The notes: generated by a model from the letters alone, not told the origin. DNA of 64,000 nt from CAUUJV01 sp963545565 (GCA_963545565.1 CAUUJV010000001.1:248001-312000), one strand, 5' to 3'; shown: positions 27,528 to 37,338, numbered from the stretch's first letter. Program-made: numbers and translations.

Positions 27528-28699
27528 TATTTCTCCTCCGCATTCTCATCTGCTGATGGAACGGTCTGCGCAGTCTTCTGACCAGACACGATTAGAGCAT
27601 CATCCAGTTCTTCACCAGGCGTAACGCTAAGAGTGCCATTCTCATTGATGAAATGAATAAAGGCATCTGCAAGATTTCGAGCAAGCAAGTTAGAGGCTGT
27701 TGTTGGTACATTACTTGCTAGATATGGAGCGCCAATAACAGTTACTCCCCCATCTGTAATGATGGTTTGATCTGGCTGGCTGCCTTCAACATTGCCACCA
27801 AGCTCACTAGCTGCACAATCAACTACGACTGCTCCTCTATGCATGCCTGCAACGCCTGCTTGAGTAAGAAGCATTGGTGGTTTACTGCCGGGAACCTTAG
27901 CAGTTGTAATAACTATGTCAAATCCAGCAGCTTTTGCATCAACTGCAGCCTGCTGCGCCTTCTGCTCTTCCTCAGTCAAAGTACGTGCATAACCACCTTC
28001 GCCTTGCCCTGCAGAAAAATCAAGATTGAGATCTAAGAACTTTGCGCCAAGGGACTCCACCTCTTCGCGAGACGCTGGACGCACATCATAAGCCGTTACA
28101 ACAGCACCTAGGCGCTTGGCGGTTCCAATAGCCTGCAATCCAGCAATACCAGCCCCAAGAATCAAGACCTTAGCAGGACGAATCGTGCCTGCGGCGGTTG
28201 TCATCATCGGCAAGAATGAGGTATATGCATCTGCTGCAGCAAGCACTGCTTTATAGCCCATTACAGAGTTCTGGCTGGTCATCTCATCCATAGATTGTGC
28301 AGAACTCAGCTGGCGAGGCAAACGTTCCATAGCAATTCCGGTAATACCGCGCTGTTCTAAATCTGCGACGTAGTCGGCGTCAGTAAATGAGCCGAGCATA
28401 CCAACAATCCATGATCCACGAGGGAGAATATCAAGAATCTCAGTAGACGGACGGTCAACAAAGCCGAAGACCTGAGCCTGCGATGCGATAGTTTGCTTAT
28501 CAGCAACCTCTGCACCTGCAGAAATATAATTTGAATCTGCAAACATTGCTTTGTTGCCAGCAGAGCTTTCTATAAGACATTTTACGCCTGACCGCTTTAG
28601 CCTTGTCACAATATCAGGCGTTAAAGCAACACGATTTTCCGTAGACGATGTCTCATTAAAAACCCCGTACACAACCACTGGCTGTTTTTCTTCTGCCAC
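27527..28699 (-). CDS. pntAA: NAD(P) transhydrogenase subunit alpha, NAD-binding part (PntAA)
   Basis: 390 residues from a GTG at 28699, five bases after AGGAGG; the open frame continues 11 codons upstream. It is the soluble NAD(H)-binding domain, related to alanine dehydrogenase. The Rossmann loop is VLILGAGIAGLQAIGTAKRL with the ribose-binding acidic residue in TAYDVRPASREEVESLG. PKVPGSK-type residues appear as TTAKVPGSKPPMLL. First gene of the three-gene operon. The divergent acyl-CoA synthetase starts 174 bp away. The split PntA (two polypeptides) is the form seen in many actinobacteria and alphaproteobacteria. Confidence 0.94.
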   Translation of the reverse strand: MAEEKQPVVVYGVFNETSSTENRVALTPDIVTRLKRSGVKCLIESSAGNKAMFADSNYISAGAEVADKQTIASQAQVFGFVDRPSTEILDILPRGSWIVGMLGSFTDADYVADLEQRGITGIAMERLPRQLSSAQSMDEMTSQNSVMGYKAVLAAADAYTSFLPMMTTAAGTIRPAKVLILGAGIAGLQAIGTAKRLGAVVTAYDVRPASREEVESLGAKFLDLNLDFSAGQGEGGYARTLTEEEQKAQQAAVDAKAAGFDIVITTAKVPGSKPPMLLTQAGVAGMHRGAVVVDCAASELGGNVEGSQPDQTIITDGGVTVIGAPYLASNVPTTASNLLARNLADAFIHFINENGTLSVTPGEELDDALIVSGQKTAQTVPSADENAEEK

Positions 28700-28873
28700 A
28701 GGTTCCTCCTCAATGAAAACGGGAATGATCACCTCAAAATGTGATCCACGTCGCTATTCTATAGGCATGTGTGTTCTTGGACGGAGAATGTCTCATTTAG
28801 GTGTTTTTTCTGTTTTGTTCTCCACATAGTGAACTAATCTTATGTTTAGAAAAAATTGATTAGAGGAGAGAAC

Positions 28874-30958
28874 GTGAGTTTACTCGATTCCATTACTAAC
28901 ACCGTTAAAGAAGCGACGAACAAAGTAAGTTCCACTGTTGCCTCGGTTATTCCTCAGGAAACGTCATCAAATTCAGGAGCAAACTCACCAGAAAGCATTA
29001 GTGGCTCTACTGCGCACGTGTTATCTTCCGCCTCTCCCCTAGCATCTTCAGCACAGCTTCAATCTCAGATTCAGCTTCCTTATGATTCTGATTGGTCTGG
29101 TCATGGCTTACTCACTCACACATTCATTGATGAGAAAACTGGCATGTTGACTAGTTCTACTGAGGGTGACGTTGATGTTCCAGAGTCCATGACTGTTTAT
29201 GACATTTATGCAGACCGTGCTCGTCGCACCCCGCATGAAACTCTCTACAACTTCAAGTCTGAAGGTAAGTGGGTTTCTAAAACTGCTCAGCAGGTGCTTG
29301 AAGATATTCGTCTAACCGCTAAGGGCCTTATGCATTATGGTCTAAAACGCGGTGATTCTGTTGCCTTTATGTGCCAAACCTGCTACGAGTGGGATGTTTT
29401 TGATGCTGCTGTGCTCAGTATTGGTGGTGTTCTTGCAACAATTTACGATACTGACTCTGCTGAGCAGATTCGCGCAATCGTAAACAATTCTGACGCTCGT
29501 GTGCTAATGGTTCAGACCAAAAATATGCTGGAACGTGCGGATGGTGCTGTGGATGAATGTCCTTCGCTTGAACATATTGCATGCCTAGAAAATGGTGCTT
29601 TGGAAGAGATCCAGGCTTATGGTCATTCAGTGTCTGACTCCGATTTAGATGAGCGAATTGGATTAATTACGAAGAACGATTTAGCGTCTATTGTGTACAC
29701 TTCAGGCTCTACATCGGCTCCTAAAGGCGTTGAGCTCACTCATGAATGTTTTGTGGCATTCGCTCGTAACCTGCGTGCTTATATCTATGACTTAATTATG
29801 GATCCGACTGGCAGCATTTTGTTGTTCCTTCCGCAAGCTCATGTGTTTGCACGTGCTATTAATTACGGCGTTGTATATAGCGAGATTCAAATTTATATTG
29901 CTACTGGATTGTCTACTTTGTTGCAAGATTTGCAATCTTCCCGTCCAACGACTTTCATCGGTGTTCCACGTGTATTTGAGAAGGTTTATAATGCCGCCTC
30001 TCAGCGTGCAGGCACAGGCATAAAGGGGCGTATTTTCTCTACTGCTGCAAAAACAGCTCGGTCTTATATGACAGAGATTTCTGACAAAGGCTCAGCATCG
30101 GTCGTTAGCTCTCTGAAGCGCACTGCCTTTGATCCTTTGGTCTACAAGACTTTGCGTGATGCTCTGGGTGGCCGCGCAAAATGGCTTGTGTGCGGTGGGG
30201 CTCCTCTTGATAAAAACCTTATTACTTTCTTCCGTGGAGCCGGTATCCCAGTCTATGAAGGCTATGGAATGACGGAGACAACTGCTCCGTGTGCTTTCAC
30301 TCCATTAGGTGTGCCCTTCCGTGCTGGTTCTGTTGGCATCACTTTCCCTGGTTTCTCTATACGAATTGCTAACGACGGTGAGGTCCAGATTAAGGGCCCC
30401 TCAGCTTTCACGCGATATCACAAGAATGATGAGGCAACCGTCGAATCCTTCACAGAAGATGGGTGGATTGCAAGCGGTGATTTAGGCAGAATTACTTCAG
30501 ATGGCTTCCTGTATTTGACTGGTCGTAAGAAAGATCTCATTATTACTGCTGGAGGCAAGAATGTTTCTCCAACTCCAATAGAAGCGGCTATTAAGCGCTG
30601 CCCACTTATTTCTAATGCTGTTGTTTTGGGAGACAAACGCCCATTTATTTCTGCTCTCATAACCCTTGACGAAGAAACTCTACATCCATGGCTTGAAAAC
30701 AATGGCTTAGACTCTCATATGTCTATGGAAGACGCCACACAAAACGCTGCAGTTCGTGCTGAAGTTCAGAAATATGTAGACCAAGCAAACGAAGGTGTTT
30801 CACGAGCTGAGTCTGTGCGTAAATTCATCATTGTTCCTGATGATTTCACGCAAGATAATGGCTTGATGACAGCTTCTATGAAGACTATTCGTCCAAAAGT
30901 TATTAAACGCTATGCAAAGTTGCTTGACACGCAAATGTACAAGCCACGTAAAAAGTAA
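28874..30958 (+). CDS. Long-chain fatty acid-CoA ligase (AMP-forming)
   Basis: 694 residues from GTG 28874, which follows AGAGGAGAG; a TTG six codons earlier is less likely. It activates a fatty acid as acyl-AMP, then acyl-CoA. The first 70 residues are a Ser/Thr-rich, possibly amphipathic extension. Core motifs: IVYTSGSTSAPKGVELTH (AMP/phosphate loop), YGMTETTAP, GWIASGDLGRITSDGFLYL, and GRKKDLIITAGGKNVSPTPIE with the C-terminal catalytic Lys region. It resembles the FadD15 group of actinobacterial long-chain ligases. It is monocistronic on the plus strand, divergent from pnt. A 6-bp inverted repeat (CTAATC...GATTAG, 28834-28863) in the leader reaches close to the ribosome site. Confidence 0.93.
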   Translation: MSLLDSITNTVKEATNKVSSTVASVIPQETSSNSGANSPESISGSTAHVLSSASPLASSAQLQSQIQLPYDSDWSGHGLLTHTFIDEKTGMLTSSTEGDVDVPESMTVYDIYADRARRTPHETLYNFKSEGKWVSKTAQQVLEDIRLTAKGLMHYGLKRGDSVAFMCQTCYEWDVFDAAVLSIGGVLATIYDTDSAEQIRAIVNNSDARVLMVQTKNMLERADGAVDECPSLEHIACLENGALEEIQAYGHSVSDSDLDERIGLITKNDLASIVYTSGSTSAPKGVELTHECFVAFARNLRAYIYDLIMDPTGSILLFLPQAHVFARAINYGVVYSEIQIYIATGLSTLLQDLQSSRPTTFIGVPRVFEKVYNAASQRAGTGIKGRIFSTAAKTARSYMTEISDKGSASVVSSLKRTAFDPLVYKTLRDALGGRAKWLVCGGAPLDKNLITFFRGAGIPVYEGYGMTETTAPCAFTPLGVPFRAGSVGITFPGFSIRIANDGEVQIKGPSAFTRYHKNDEATVESFTEDGWIASGDLGRITSDGFLYLTGRKKDLIITAGGKNVSPTPIEAAIKRCPLISNAVVLGDKRPFISALITLDEETLHPWLENNGLDSHMSMEDATQNAAVRAEVQKYVDQANEGVSRAESVRKFIIVPDDFTQDNGLMTASMKTIRPKVIKRYAKLLDTQMYKPRKK

Positions 30959-30962
30959 ATTC

Positions 30963-31007
30963 AGTGAACTAGAGCATAGTAAGAGCATAAATCTGTTCTA
31001 GCTCACT
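30963..31007. repeat. Near-perfect inverted repeat between convergent genes
   Basis: AGTGAACTAGA (30963-30973) and TCTAGCTCACT (30997-31007) pair over 11 positions with one mismatch and a 23-base loop. It follows the acyl-CoA ligase stop by 4 bp and spans the stop of the damaged Gfo/Idh gene. There is no T tract. It could act as a shared transcription end, or mark the point where the pseudogene was cut. Confidence 0.4.
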
Positions 31008-31882
31008 AGCAATGATAGAGCCCACATACTGCGAATCTTGGTGTTACTCGTATCGTAAACATCAATGGCTTCAGGATTATTGATATTCGTTACGACAATG
31101 TACCCTTTATCGCCTTGAATAACGCCTTCGCGGTCTCCTGCACATACATATGAGGAGCTAATAGACGCAATTATTCCGTTATCGAACCAGAACGTGGTGA
31201 ATGACGATTCATCCACTCCCAACTCAGATAATGTTGCGCCAGTATTTATGCGCTCAATGTCTGTATTACCGCTAACCATGCTCACAAAGTTAAGTGGGTA
31301 CACACCCACATCAAGCAAAGCCCCTCCAGCAAGTTCAGGCTTTACAAGGCGCTCTTTGCCACCCATAGAATACGAAAGCTCAGCATGTACTACGCGCACA
31401 TCGCCAATCTCGCCTGAAGCAATAACCTCATCAATTAGCCTTCTACTTGGCAAATAGCGAGTCCATATTGCCTCAGCACAGTATAATCCCAATTGCTCGC
31501 TGACTGTCATCACTACTTTTGCTTGATTTTCGTTTGCAGTGAACGCCTTTTCAACGAGCACATTCTTGCCAGCTCGCATACATTGAATAGCTAAATCAGC
31601 GTGGAATGCATGTGGGGTTGCAAATAAACCAAATCTACTTGCGGGTCTGCAAGCATTTCCTCATATGATCCATATGCTTTTTCGAACCCATACTCATGTG
31701 CAAAAGGTTTGAGCTCTTTCCGTGCTATTTCGAGTTGCTGCGGCATAGGGATAAACTAAATCCTTGTATCTGCTGTCTTTAGCCATTTTGCGGATTGTTA
31801 ATCCCATTTTCTGAGCAATAGAGCCGAGTCCCATAATTGCAACATTGACTCTACCTTGCTTCGCGCCATTGCGATTACTCGT
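30998..31882 (-). pseudogene. Gfo/Idh/MocA-family oxidoreductase, degraded
   Basis: Remnant of an NAD(P)-dependent sugar oxidoreductase. Three frames give consecutive parts of one protein. The first (about 31856-31750) has the Rossmann start VNVAIMGLGSIAQKMG. The second (about 31735-31615) reads FAHEYGFEKAYGSYEEMLAD. The third (to 30998) has ATPHAFHADLAIQCMRAGKN, the catalytic EKAFTANE and the domain ending DVGVYPLNF. Thus at least two frameshifts are needed. The 3' end lacks roughly 80-100 residues of the usual C-terminal domain. A possible original start follows AGGGGGA at 31882 but reads ACG, not ATG. Lies between era and the convergent acyl-CoA ligase. Confidence 0.85.
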
Positions 31883-31929
31883 ATTTCCCCCTAATTAGTC
31901 ATAGTCAACTAGTTGAAATTAACTGAATT

Positions 31930-32934
31930 TTAGATAAATCCTAGGCGTTCAAGTTTCTTAGGATCTGACTGCCAACCCTTGGCAACCTTCACATGCAGAA
32001 CAAGAGTTGATTTCATCCCAACAATGCGATTCAGCGGAGTACGAAGCTTCTTCTTCACATGCACAAGATGAGATGCTTGTTTGCCAATAATAATTGGTTT
32101 TTGAGAATCTCGTTCTACATAAATAGATGCGTGTACTTGCGCTCGCTGATCCTCATCATCGTCCTGAGGGTAGTCAATTGAGTCAACTACTACAGCCAGA
32201 GAATGTGGAAGCTCATCATCAAGTTCTTCGAGGAATATTCCACGGATGAGTTCAGCAATTGTGTCTTCAGGGCTTTCCTCTGTTATTTGCTCAGCTGGAT
32301 ATAGCTGGGGGCCTTCAGGCATGGCTTGCACGAAAACATTGCACACTTCATCTACATTGTCTCTATCAACAGCTGAAACTGGAACTACTTCGGTAAAGTT
32401 TGCAAATTGGTTAATCTCTACGAGTTTTTCCATCAATGCAGCACGACTTACCTCATCTATTTTGGTCAGAATACCTATAATCGGTTTATTCCACTGCCAC
32501 TCGCCATTCTCATCTTTATGAGAATACTGGGAACGCAAACGGCTAAGAATACGCCTATCTCCCGGCCCAATTTCTTGATCTGCAGGGAGTAGAAAAGCAA
32601 TTGCATCAGCATCACTGAGAGATTCATCAACAATGTCATTTAAGCGCTGGCCAAGAAGCGTACGAGGACGATGGATACCAGGAGTATCCATGAGAATAAC
32701 TTGACCTTGAGGAGCATTTAAGATAGCACGAATTGCTTTACGAGTAGTTTCTGGTCTCGATGAAGTAATCGCTACCTGTGTGCCCATAAGAGCATTGATT
32801 AAGGTAGATTTTCCAACATTTGGGCGGCCTACAACAGCTATGAAACCAGATCTGTAAGGCTCAGAAGTTGCATCTTTATGAGGCATTTGAGATGTTTGAG
32901 GTACCTGGGGTACTTGAGATGAACTACTTGACAT
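31930..32934 (-). CDS. era: GTPase Era
   Basis: 334 residues from ATG 32934, preceded by AAAAGGA. It is needed for 16S rRNA maturation and 30S assembly. After a Ser/Gln-rich tail of about 28 residues comes G1 GRPNVGKST (36-44), the effector Thr region, G3 DTPGIHRP and G4 LTKID. The C-terminal KH RNA-binding domain shows GKQASHLVHVKKKLR, a variant of the usual GKGG loop region. It overlaps the end of the CorC-like gene by 11 bp. Last gene of phoH-ybeY-corC-era. Confidence 0.95.
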   Translation of the reverse strand: MSSSSSQVPQVPQTSQMPHKDATSEPYRSGFIAVVGRPNVGKSTLINALMGTQVAITSSRPETTRKAIRAILNAPQGQVILMDTPGIHRPRTLLGQRLNDIVDESLSDADAIAFLLPADQEIGPGDRRILSRLRSQYSHKDENGEWQWNKPIIGILTKIDEVSRAALMEKLVEINQFANFTEVVPVSAVDRDNVDEVCNVFVQAMPEGPQLYPAEQITEESPEDTIAELIRGIFLEELDDELPHSLAVVVDSIDYPQDDDEDQRAQVHASIYVERDSQKPIIIGKQASHLVHVKKKLRTPLNRIVGMKSTLVLHVKVAKGWQSDPKKLERLGFI

Positions 32935-34318
32935 TATTTTCCTTTTGTTCATGCGTATTTTCAGAAGAAGTATCAGAGGCTGAATCATTGTGAATATCAC
33001 GTTCCACAACAATCATAGAGACTTTTTTACGGCGCCCAGCAGAATCAACTGCAGTAAGGCGTAAGCCACGTGTCACAGCAGATGAATCAACAAGAGGAAC
33101 GCGCCCTAAAGCTTTTGTGAGTAGACCGTACACAGTGTCTACATCATCTTCATCGAGATCAACTTCAAAGAGTTCCTCAATATCGGCTATAGATGTGCGT
33201 GCAGGCACTTTCCATTTATCTTTATCAAGTTCGATTGGGTCAGTGTGCTGGCTGCGGTCGTGCTCGTCTTCAAGTTCTCCCACAATTTGCTCTATAGTGT
33301 CTTCAATGGTGACCAAACCAGATATCCCACCGTATTCATCAACCACCACAGCAACATGCTGGCGTTTAATCTGCATTTCATGGAATAAATCGTCTACAGG
33401 CTTGGATTCTGGCACAAGCATAGGGTCTCGCACAATGGATTCTACTGAACGTTCGCTGGCAGATGCATTGAATGCAACGGCCCTTACAGCATCTTTCAAG
33501 TATGCAACACCCACAAGATCATCTGCGTCACTGCCTATTACCGGAATACGTGAAAATCCAGAACGCGAGCACAACTTCAACATCTCTGAGAGTGTCTCGT
33601 CTTTGTTAACGGCAACCATGTCAGTTCGAGGAACCATAATCTCGCGTGTCAAAGTCTCAGAAAGAGTCAAAACGTTGCGAAGCATCTCAGAGATTTCAGG
33701 GTCAAAATCATTGCCCTCAGTTAAACGTTCAATTGTTGCTCTACCCTGTTCTAAATGAATACGCTCAAGTTCCTCATCATCAGAGAGTGATTCACGCTGC
33801 TTGGCAAAATCAATTGAGGAATTATGACGACGTGTAAATGGAGTAAAAGCCACAATCACAGAAACAGTTCGAGAATTATGCACCATAACGTCTAGAGCAT
33901 CAAGATTCGAAGAACGTGGACGCATAGCATTAATAGTTAGGGCAATCATAAATGCGCACACAATTCCGGCCACTATCACAGCCCACAGAGGCGCATGAAG
34001 AAGGTATGCAATCACCGCAATAAGTACACCCGTTACTACATTTGCAACAATACGCGCGAAGGAACATGAAGCAGCTGTAGCATATCGATTGATAACAAGT
34101 TTTTGCACACGGTGTATCGAAGCTAAATGTTTTTGCCGAGCGAATGCAGACTCATCATTTGTTTGAACTTCGAGAATAAGATTATTGAGCATAGAACGCG
34201 TGATGCGAGCAATAGCAGCTTCTGAGGATGCCATCGTCATAGTGAACCACACGAGCAATATGCATACCACCACAAGCACAATAACACCGACAACTGTCAA
34301 AGTGTTAATGGTGCTCAT
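32924..34318 (-). CDS. CorC/HlyC-family (CNNM/DUF21) membrane protein with CBS pair
   Basis: 464 residues. The N-terminal membrane domain (about residues 1-160) has three to four helices. Two CBS domains follow, starting around REIMVPRTDMVAVNKDETLSE, with VDEYGGISGLVTIEDTIEQI in the second; these bind adenine nucleotides. The C-terminal CorC_HlyC domain is KVPARTSIADIEELF ... GLLTKALGRVP. Homologues affect magnesium or cobalt transport or resistance. Its ATG overlaps the ybeY stop by one base (TAATG). Conserved place between ybeY and era. The transported ion here is inferred only. Confidence 0.92.
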   Translation of the reverse strand: MSTINTLTVVGVIVLVVVCILLVWFTMTMASSEAAIARITRSMLNNLILEVQTNDESAFARQKHLASIHRVQKLVINRYATAASCSFARIVANVVTGVLIAVIAYLLHAPLWAVIVAGIVCAFMIALTINAMRPRSSNLDALDVMVHNSRTVSVIVAFTPFTRRHNSSIDFAKQRESLSDDEELERIHLEQGRATIERLTEGNDFDPEISEMLRNVLTLSETLTREIMVPRTDMVAVNKDETLSEMLKLCSRSGFSRIPVIGSDADDLVGVAYLKDAVRAVAFNASASERSVESIVRDPMLVPESKPVDDLFHEMQIKRQHVAVVVDEYGGISGLVTIEDTIEQIVGELEDEHDRSQHTDPIELDKDKWKVPARTSIADIEELFEVDLDEDDVDTVYGLLTKALGRVPLVDSSAVTRGLRLTAVDSAGRRKKVSMIVVERDIHNDSASDTSSENTHEQKENNVK

Positions 34319-34812
34319 TACTGCTCGTCTCCTTGTGGAGGAATAACCTCACCTAAAGCACCTGGTCTCAAAGCCAGAAAAGTGAGCAAAAGCTGGCGCT
34401 GAATGCCAAACATCTGTTTTTCCTGCTCTTCAGTTGTGTGGTCATACCCTAAAAGGTGCAAAATGCCATGAATAGTAAGCAACATCATCTCTTCAATAGC
34501 AGAGTGACCTGCAGCAACAGCCTGTTGAGCAGCTACTTGTGGGCACAGAACAATATCCCCAAGCATGCCCTCAGAAAGTGAGGTTTCTGTTCCTGGACGA
34601 AGCTCATCCATGGGGAAACTCATCACGTCGGTTGGTCCTTCAAGATTCATCCAGCGCATATGAAGTTCGGCCATAACATCTGGTTCATTGAAAGTAATTG
34701 CGAGGTCAGACTGCGTACTCACGCGCATTTGATCCATTACCCAAACTCCAAGATCAGAAAATACTTTGGGGTCAATCGTCCATTCTGTTTCATTAGTGAC
34801 TTCAATACTCAT
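34318..34812 (-). CDS. ybeY: Endoribonuclease YbeY
   Basis: 164 residues. It is a single-strand endoribonuclease for 16S rRNA 3' maturation and ribosome quality control. The zinc motif is HGILHLLGYDH (H-x3-H-x5-H) near residue 117, and TDVMSFPMDE, typical of the family, precedes it. Its start overlaps the phoH stop by four bases (ATGA) and its stop overlaps the CorC-like start by one. The position between phoH and era is conserved in many bacteria. Confidence 0.95.
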   Translation of the reverse strand: MSIEVTNETEWTIDPKVFSDLGVWVMDQMRVSTQSDLAITFNEPDVMAELHMRWMNLEGPTDVMSFPMDELRPGTETSLSEGMLGDIVLCPQVAAQQAVAAGHSAIEEMMLLTIHGILHLLGYDHTTEEQEKQMFGIQRQLLLTFLALRPGALGEVIPPQGDEQ

Positions 34813-36017
34813 GACTCGTCTCCAGCTTGTGTTTTGCCCTCATAGTTACGAGCTTTCTGCCGGTACTTGCTACGGCCTGCCGCTCTACCATCGATTGAAT
34901 CATCATTGTGCTCTTCAGCAAATTTGTCATAAGCCGTGACGATTGTACCTACTAGAGAGTGGCGGACAACATCGGTGCTTCCCAAATGGACGAATGCAAT
35001 GTCAGAGATATTTCCAAGGATATCTTCAATCATTGCAAGGCCTGAACGCTTGACGGCAAAATCAACCTGCGTTGCATCACCCGTAATCACCATGCGTGTA
35101 TTAAATCCTAGACGAGTCAAGAACATCTTCATCTGCTGAGCTGTGGTATTTTGAGCCTCATCAAGAATCACATACGCATCATTCAAGGTACGACCACGCA
35201 TATACGCAAGCGGAGCTACTTCAATAGTGTTATCAGCAATGTACTTCTGCATGCGCTCATTTCCAAGCATGTCAGAGAGCGCGTCATATAACGGGCGCAA
35301 ATATGGATCAACTTTTTCAGTGAGACTTCCTGGTAAGAATCCCAACGATTCCCCAGCCTCCACTGCTGGACGAGTCAAGATGATGCGGCGAACTTTGCCA
35401 TCTTCAAAGGCGCGCACAGCCTTTGCTACAGCCAAATAGGTTTTACCAGTACCAGCTGGACCGATAGCAAAAGTAATCGTATGCGTCTCAATTGCATTGA
35501 TGTACTCAACTTGCCCAGCAGTCTTTGCGCGCACAGGAACTCCATGAGCCATTGTGATTACGCTTGGCACTCGTCCACCAAGGGTTGTATTCATACCGGA
35601 AACCGAATGCCTAATTGACTCATCGTGCGGCAAACAGACAAACGGCTTACGTGTGGAATCCATATAAGCAGAAGCGAAGCCATTACGTTCGTGCTTGGGC
35701 ATAGAGTGGCTAATTTTGCGCTCTTTGCGATTAGCTTTATTACTCAAACGATTACTCAGCAAACGTTTAACCTCTTCAACACCTAGAGGAGCACTATATG
35801 CCTGGCTAATAAGCTCCTGGATAAAATCTTCTGCCTCTATAGCCTGAGCTTCGGTACGCGTATAACGAGAGACGATAGCAATACGATTTGAGCGTACTAC
35901 AATTGTCAACTCTGGATATGCTTGCTCAATGAGTCGAATAATCTCATCAGCTAGACCATAAATTGAGACAGGATTGAGTTCCTCAGGAATAGTAATCGTG
36001 CGAGTTGTAGCTGCCAC
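34809..36017 (-). CDS. PhoH-like ATPase
   Basis: 402 residues. The N-terminal about 100 residues are of the PhoH-like (YbeZ) type. The P-loop is IGPAGTGKTYLAVAKAV (about 180), then VEAGESLGFLPGSL, the Walker B region VILDEAQNTTAQQMKMFLTR, and the sensor region ITGDATQVDF. It partners with YbeY in ribosome-linked RNA processing in other bacteria. First gene of the phoH-ybeY-corC-era unit. The tail after about residue 370 is basic and disordered. Confidence 0.94.
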   Translation of the reverse strand: MAATTRTITIPEELNPVSIYGLADEIIRLIEQAYPELTIVVRSNRIAIVSRYTRTEAQAIEAEDFIQELISQAYSAPLGVEEVKRLLSNRLSNKANRKERKISHSMPKHERNGFASAYMDSTRKPFVCLPHDESIRHSVSGMNTTLGGRVPSVITMAHGVPVRAKTAGQVEYINAIETHTITFAIGPAGTGKTYLAVAKAVRAFEDGKVRRIILTRPAVEAGESLGFLPGSLTEKVDPYLRPLYDALSDMLGNERMQKYIADNTIEVAPLAYMRGRTLNDAYVILDEAQNTTAQQMKMFLTRLGFNTRMVITGDATQVDFAVKRSGLAMIEDILGNISDIAFVHLGSTDVVRHSLVGTIVTAYDKFAEEHNDDSIDGRAAGRSKYRQKARNYEGKTQAGDES

Positions 36018-36093
36018 GAAAGCCTTTCACTATAAATTTATAAATTTGAGCGCGTTTGCTGTTGAGTATCCATTTTTCGATTCTTGCTCTAAT

Positions 36094-36432
36094 TTATTCT
36101 GGCAAAACTTCACCGGTAAGCACATGCGCATGTGCATGGAAAACAGTTTGCCCCGCATCAATACCGGAGTTGAATACTAAACGATACTCACCGTGAAATT
36201 CTTTGTCAGCGATGCTTTTGGCTACTGCAACAATGTCTGCAAGTTCAGTCGGGTCTTGTTCAGCAAGCTCAGCCACATTTGCGTAGTGCTTCTTAGGAAT
36301 AACAAGTGCGTGGACTTTTGCTTTCGGATTGATATCAGCGAATGCGTACGTAGTGTCGTTTTCAAAGATTTTTGTACTGGGAATTTCCCCCGCAAGAATG
36401 CGGCAGAACAAGCAATCATTAGTGTCAGTCAT
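36094..36432 (-). CDS. HIT-family protein (HinT-like nucleotide hydrolase)
   Basis: 112 residues from ATG 36432, after AAGGAG. It hydrolyses nucleoside phosphoramidates or dinucleotide-type substrates in other bacteria. DCLFCRILAGEIPSTKIFE marks the start of the HIT fold, and the histidine triad is HAHAHVL near the C-terminus. 76 bp separate it from phoH and 39 bp separate it from rsmE, so rsmE-hinT are probably co-transcribed. The zinc-type Cys (CLFC) is kept. Confidence 0.93.
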   Translation of the reverse strand: MTDTNDCLFCRILAGEIPSTKIFENDTTYAFADINPKAKVHALVIPKKHYANVAELAEQDPTELADIVAVAKSIADKEFHGEYRLVFNSGIDAGQTVFHAHAHVLTGEVLPE

Positions 36433-36495
36433 AGGAACTCCTTCTGAATTCATCATAGCGTGCAGAGCCTAAATTTCTCGGACAAACGACTATCC

Positions 36496-37338
36496 CTAAA
36501 CCTCACCGTATCGGCCAACGCACCTAGAAAGTAGACTCAATGCCACAGAGCCAGCGCTTGAAGCTCGTAAAATATTTTTTCCAATTACAGTACTCATAGC
36601 ACCCGCTGCTACAAATGCTTCAAGCTCTTCATCTGAAATCCCACCCTCTGGGCCAACAACGACATCAATTATGAGATTTCTAGGACTGCTCAAGTCACCT
36701 ACATTATTTACATTATCTGAAATTCTCGGAGTGATTTTTTGCGTAATTTTTTGAGTGATCTCATGCTCAATTTCAGCCCATGTATGTGTTGCATCTTGAT
36801 GAAGAATGATCAGGATATGCCCATCTGCTGTTCGCTTCTCGATGAACTTTACAAGCAGCTTAGAAGTAACACACTGTTGTAATAGCGGTGCAATTGCTCT
36901 TCGTGACTGCTCGGTAGCTGCATTGATTTGGGTTTGCCATTTGCGCAAAGATTTATCTGCTTTGGATCCCTTCCACTGCACGATTGATCGATTTGCCTGC
37001 CACGGAATCACTTCGTCCACGCCAATTTCCGTAGCCATCTCAATAGCCTGTTCATCGCGGCCATTCTTCGCCAATGCTTGAACGAGTCCAAGACGCACTT
37101 GAGGTATTTCAAGCTTTTCTACGCTAAGACTGCGTACTTGCGCGTTGAGTGCATCTACTACTTCCACAGTTATGCGAGTACCATGGCCATCGCTTACCCA
37201 AAATTGTTCACCCTCACTCAAACGCATTGCTTTTATGGCATGTTTTGCAATGTATTCAGGCACAATCCATGTATTATTCGGTACTGTAGCAGTATCAAGC
37301 AAATCTTCACGATTGACGAGGAAAAGCGGCAAAGTCAT
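36496..37338 (-). CDS. rsmE: 16S rRNA (uracil-1498-N3)-methyltransferase RsmE
   Basis: 280-residue SPOUT methyltransferase. The N-terminal PUA-like domain (about residues 20-70) ends in VEVVDALNAQV. The knot region has VGPEGGISDEELEAF and GKNILRASSAGSVALS, where family members usually read LGxRILRxETA; the Glu of ETA is Ser here. An insertion around residues 200-215 (ITQKITQKITPRISDN) contains a short repeat of ITQK. It is followed by hinT. Methylates U1498 of 16S rRNA. Confidence 0.93.
   Translation of the reverse strand: MTLPLFLVNREDLLDTATVPNNTWIVPEYIAKHAIKAMRLSEGEQFWVSDGHGTRITVEVVDALNAQVRSLSVEKLEIPQVRLGLVQALAKNGRDEQAIEMATEIGVDEVIPWQANRSIVQWKGSKADKSLRKWQTQINAATEQSRRAIAPLLQQCVTSKLLVKFIEKRTADGHILIILHQDATHTWAEIEHEITQKITQKITPRISDNVNNVGDLSSPRNLIIDVVVGPEGGISDEELEAFVAAGAMSTVIGKNILRASSAGSVALSLLSRCVGRYGEV

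Noticed and set aside
33117..33758. 213-codon Ser-rich open frame on the plus strand
   Set aside because: It is antisense to the CorC-like gene; Ser richness arises from the complementary strand of acidic codons.
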